Assembly (NCBI GenBank): GCA_013812465.1
Contig: JACCTK010000419.1
Location: 1-6,770 of the forward strand
Length of the DNA stretch: 6,770 nucleotides
Direction: 5' to 3'
Source of the DNA: Actinomycetota bacterium
GTDB lineage: Bacteria > Actinomycetota > Thermoleophilia > Gaiellales > Gaiellaceae
Shown: in pieces, positions 5,377 through 6,770 of the stretch
How the letters are laid out: the number at the start of each line of letters is the position of its first letter
Numbering within the stretch: position 1 is the first letter of the stretch
Program-made: the position numbers and the translations under genes
The notes under the pieces: generated by a model
The model's input: the letters and a program-made list of their open reading frames with translations, nothing else
What the model was told of the DNA's origin: nothing
Databases searched by the model: none

Positions 5377-5457
5377 ATGCATGATCGGGAATTCACGGCG
5401 GGCCGGATGACGGCCACGACACGGCGCCGGCTGCGCGTCAATTCCCGATCAAGCATC
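5376..5457. repeat. 82-base imperfect inverted repeat (REP/MITE-like or terminator)
   Basis: Two 22-base arms, 5376-5397 and 5436-5457, are complementary except at two positions; the best uninterrupted block is AATTCCCGATCA on one side. The 38-base centre has its own small hairpin (GGCCG at 5401-5405, CGGCC at 5411-5415) and a GGCGCC palindrome. The element ends 11 bases after the thiolase stop codon and begins on the last base of the 21-bp palindrome, so it fills the intergenic gap. It has no coding capacity. It could end thiolase transcription, or be a mobile-type repeat; there is no T-tract. Confidence 0.65.
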
Positions 5458-5467
5458 TGGCTCGCCG

Positions 5468-6622
5468 TCATTCGACCTCGATGAGCAGCGCGTCGCCCTG
5501 CCCGCCGCCCGAGCAGATCGCCGCCAGGCCGAGCCCGCCGCCCTCACGCCTGAGCTCGTGCACGAGCGTGGACACGATCCGGCCGCCGGACGCGCCGATG
5601 GGATGACCGAGCGCGACCGCGCCGCCGTTCACGTTCACGATCTCCTCGTCGGCGCCAAGCATCTTGGTCGAGTTCTTCGCAACCGACGCGAACGCCTCGT
5701 TGATCTCGACGCGCTTCACGTCGCCGATCGTCTTCCCGGCTTTCGCCAGAACCTGCTCGGCGGCCCGCGCGGGGGTGCGAGCGAGATACGCGAAGTCGTC
5801 TGCCACGTATCCCTGGGCGAGGATCGTGGCGAGCGGCTCGAGCCCTCGGCGCTTCGCGAACTCCTCCGAGCACACGATCACACACGACGCCCCGTCGTTC
5901 ACTCCGGGCGCGTTTCCAGCCGTCGTCGTCCCCTCGGGATCGAACACGGGCTGGAGCGCGGCGAGCCTCTCGAGCGTGGTGTCACGCCGAATCCCCTCGT
6001 CGGCCATCACGTCACCGACCGGCACGAGCTCGTCTGCGAACCGCCCTTCGTCCTCGGCCGCGGCGGCTCGCTGCTGCGAGCGGAAGGCCCACTCGTCCTG
6101 ATCCTCGCGCGAGATCCCGAGCTCCCGAGAGACGCTTGACGCCTGCTGCACCATGTGCAGCCCGTCGAACGTGGACGTGAGCCCGTCGAAGACCATGTGG
6201 TCGACGACCTCGCCATTGCCGAGCCGATAGCCGAACCGGGCTTTCGGCAAGAGATAGGGCGCATTCGACATCGATTCCATGCCGCCCGTGACCACCACGT
6301 CGTGGCCACCCGCTCGGATCATCAGGTCGGCGATCTCGAGCGCCCGGATCGACGACGCGCACACCTTGTTGATCGTGTCGGCGGGAATCTCCTTCGGAAC
6401 TCCCGCGCCGATCGCAGCCTGTCGCGCCGGCGCCTGGCCGGCTCCCGCCTGCAGAACCTGACCCATGATCACGTACTCGACCTCGCCGGGCTCGAGGCCG
6501 GAGCGCTCGAGCGCGGAGCGAATCGCCGTCGATCCCAGCTCCGTCGCGGGAATCTTCGCAAGCCCGCCGCCGAGCCGCCCGAACGGCGTCCGCACGGCCG
6601 AGACGATGACCGAACGAGCCAT
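5468..6622 (-). CDS. Acetyl-CoA C-acetyltransferase (biosynthetic-type thiolase)
   Basis: The enzyme condenses two acetyl-CoA to acetoacetyl-CoA or runs in reverse; in the cytoplasm it opens butyryl-CoA, polyhydroxybutyrate or ethylmalonyl-CoA routes, or closes beta-oxidation. It has 384 residues against about 392 usual. The nucleophile is C88 in NKVCASSIRAL (85-95), where many members have NKVCGSG. GGMESMSNAPYLLP (113-126) is the thiolase loop signature, and TAGNAPGVNDGAS (234-246) stands where NAS-GxNDGAAA is common. NEAF (308-311), GGAVALGHPIGASGGRI (333-349) with H340, and CSGGGQGDA (370-378) with C370 complete the catalytic set. All key residues are present, so it should be active. The ATG at 6622 lies exactly 6 bases behind a TAGGCT box, indicating a leaderless mRNA. 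The next gene downstream on this strand is separated by a 114-base gap filled with inverted repeats, so it is probably a separate transcript. AtoB or PhaA would be fitting names, but I leave the symbol open. Confidence 0.95.
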   Translation of the reverse strand: MARSVIVSAVRTPFGRLGGGLAKIPATELGSTAIRSALERSGLEPGEVEYVIMGQVLQAGAGQAPARQAAIGAGVPKEIPADTINKVCASSIRALEIADLMIRAGGHDVVVTGGMESMSNAPYLLPKARFGYRLGNGEVVDHMVFDGLTSTFDGLHMVQQASSVSRELGISREDQDEWAFRSQQRAAAAEDEGRFADELVPVGDVMADEGIRRDTTLERLAALQPVFDPEGTTTAGNAPGVNDGASCVIVCSEEFAKRRGLEPLATILAQGYVADDFAYLARTPARAAEQVLAKAGKTIGDVKRVEINEAFASVAKNSTKMLGADEEIVNVNGGAVALGHPIGASGGRIVSTLVHELRREGGGLGLAAICSGGGQGDALLIEVE

Positions 6623-6628
6623 GCGGCC

Positions 6629-6634
6629 AGCCTA
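6629..6634 (-). promoter_or_regulatory. -10 box TAGGCT for a leaderless thiolase mRNA
   Basis: TAGGCT on the - strand (6634 to 6629) fits TAnnnT and ends 6 bases before the ATG at 6622, which would place the transcription start on the A of the ATG. The sequence between has no Shine-Dalgarno motif. The upstream stem-loop at 6640-6688 would cover its -35 region. Confidence 0.45.
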
Positions 6635-6639
6635 GCCGG

Positions 6640-6688
6640 GGTCAGGTCTTGAATGTTGCGCTTTGTGGTGCAACATTCAGGACTGACC
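6640..6688. repeat. Long imperfect stem-loop between divergent thiolase and trpG/pabA genes
   Basis: The inner arms TGAATGTTGC (6650-6659) and GCAACATTCA (6670-6679) pair perfectly over 10 bp around a 10-base loop. The outer arms GGTCAG (6640-6645) and CTGACC (6683-6688) pair over 6 bp, and between them three more pairs form with one bulged G at 6646 and one G-T wobble. It lies between two divergent 5' ends, so a terminator role is unlikely. It looks like a REP-like element; its GGGTCAG and GTGCAACA motifs recur in the 3880-3930 region. Confidence 0.65.
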
Positions 6689-6691
6689 GCG

Positions 6692-6770
6692 ATGCTAGTC
6701 CTGATGATCGACAATTACGACTCCTTCACCTACAACCTCGTGCATCTGCTGGAAGAGCTCGGCGCGGACG
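6692..6770 (+). CDS. Glutamine amidotransferase TrpG/PabA, N-terminal part (3' partial)
   Basis: The frame from ATG 6692 to the window end encodes 26 residues, MLVLMIDNYDSFTYNLVHLL followed by EELGAD. The IDNYDSFTYNLV motif is the near-invariant opening of the class I glutamine amidotransferase subunit of anthranilate synthase (TrpG) and of aminodeoxychorismate synthase (PabA), which supply ammonia from glutamine in tryptophan or folate synthesis. The two cannot be separated from this fragment, and many bacteria use one protein for both. The catalytic Cys-His-Glu residues lie beyond the window. A second in-frame ATG at 6704 is possible, but starting there would remove most of the first strand. 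The start is 4 bases from the end of the upstream stem-loop, and no convincing -10 box or ribosome-binding site is seen. Confidence 0.9.
   Translation, partial: MLVLMIDNYDSFTYNLVHLLEELGAD

Noticed and set aside
4053..5384. A 443-codon open frame on the + strand across the hydroxyacyl-CoA dehydrogenase and NTR-like genes
   Set aside because: The translation has the Arg/His/Asp-rich composition of an antisense shadow and lacks any recognisable motif, while both genes on the - strand are well supported.
1..6770. CRISPR arrays, tRNA or rRNA genes, transposases, toxin-antitoxin or phage genes
   Set aside because: I looked for regularly spaced repeats, tRNA-like folds and relevant protein motifs on both strands and saw none; the repeats present are isolated palindromes.

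Overview
The window is a very GC-rich bacterial chromosome segment with dense genes, GTG and ATG starts, short intergenic gaps, and several starts that sit 6-8 bases behind a TAnnnT -10 box with no Shine-Dalgarno sequence. That style, together with the gene content, suggests an actinomycete (Actinomycetota), perhaps a soil Thermoleophilia-like lineage. The lineage is an inference; there is no rRNA or other marker gene here to fix it.

Layout from left to right: (1) the C-terminal end of a GGDEF-EAL cyclic-di-GMP protein on the + strand, cut by the window edge, whose EAL domain has a degenerate loop 6; (2) a short convergent gap with a 10-bp stem-loop; (3) on the - strand, a PduO-type cob(I)alamin adenosyltransferase followed by an apparently overlapping TauE/SafE-family membrane permease; (4) a divergent GNAT acetyltransferase on the + strand whose 3' end overlaps (5) an acyl-CoA dehydrogenase on the - strand; (6) a 177-base gap holding nested palindromes; (7) on the - strand, a 3-hydroxyacyl-CoA dehydrogenase, preceded by a small secreted, membrane-anchored protein with a TIMP/netrin-like (NTR) cysteine pattern; (8) a 114-base gap with a perfect 21-bp palindrome and an 82-base inverted repeat; (9) on the - strand, an acetyl-CoA C-acetyltransferase (thiolase); (10) a divergent gap with another long stem-loop; (11) on the + strand, the first 26 codons of a TrpG/PabA glutamine amidotransferase, cut by the window end.

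The metabolic theme is C4 acyl-CoA chemistry. Thiolase, an NAD-type 3-hydroxybutyryl-CoA dehydrogenase and a short-chain-type acyl-CoA dehydrogenase cover three of the four steps linking acetyl-CoA and butyryl-CoA; the crotonase step is not in the window. The cobalamin adenosyltransferase would make coenzyme B12, for example for methylmalonyl-CoA or ethylmalonyl-CoA mutase, which is compatible with that theme. All of these genes lie on the - strand but appear to have separate promoters.

I do not see a defence system, CRISPR array, transposase, prophage or RNA gene. The observations most worth a second look are regulatory and structural: a pair of divergent, overlapping -10 boxes that would give two leaderless GTG mRNAs; a set of palindromic, REP-like intergenic elements; a TIMP-like protein with a Cys-X-Cys mature N-terminus placed between two acyl-CoA enzymes; and a permease whose conserved first helix begins upstream of any standard start codon.
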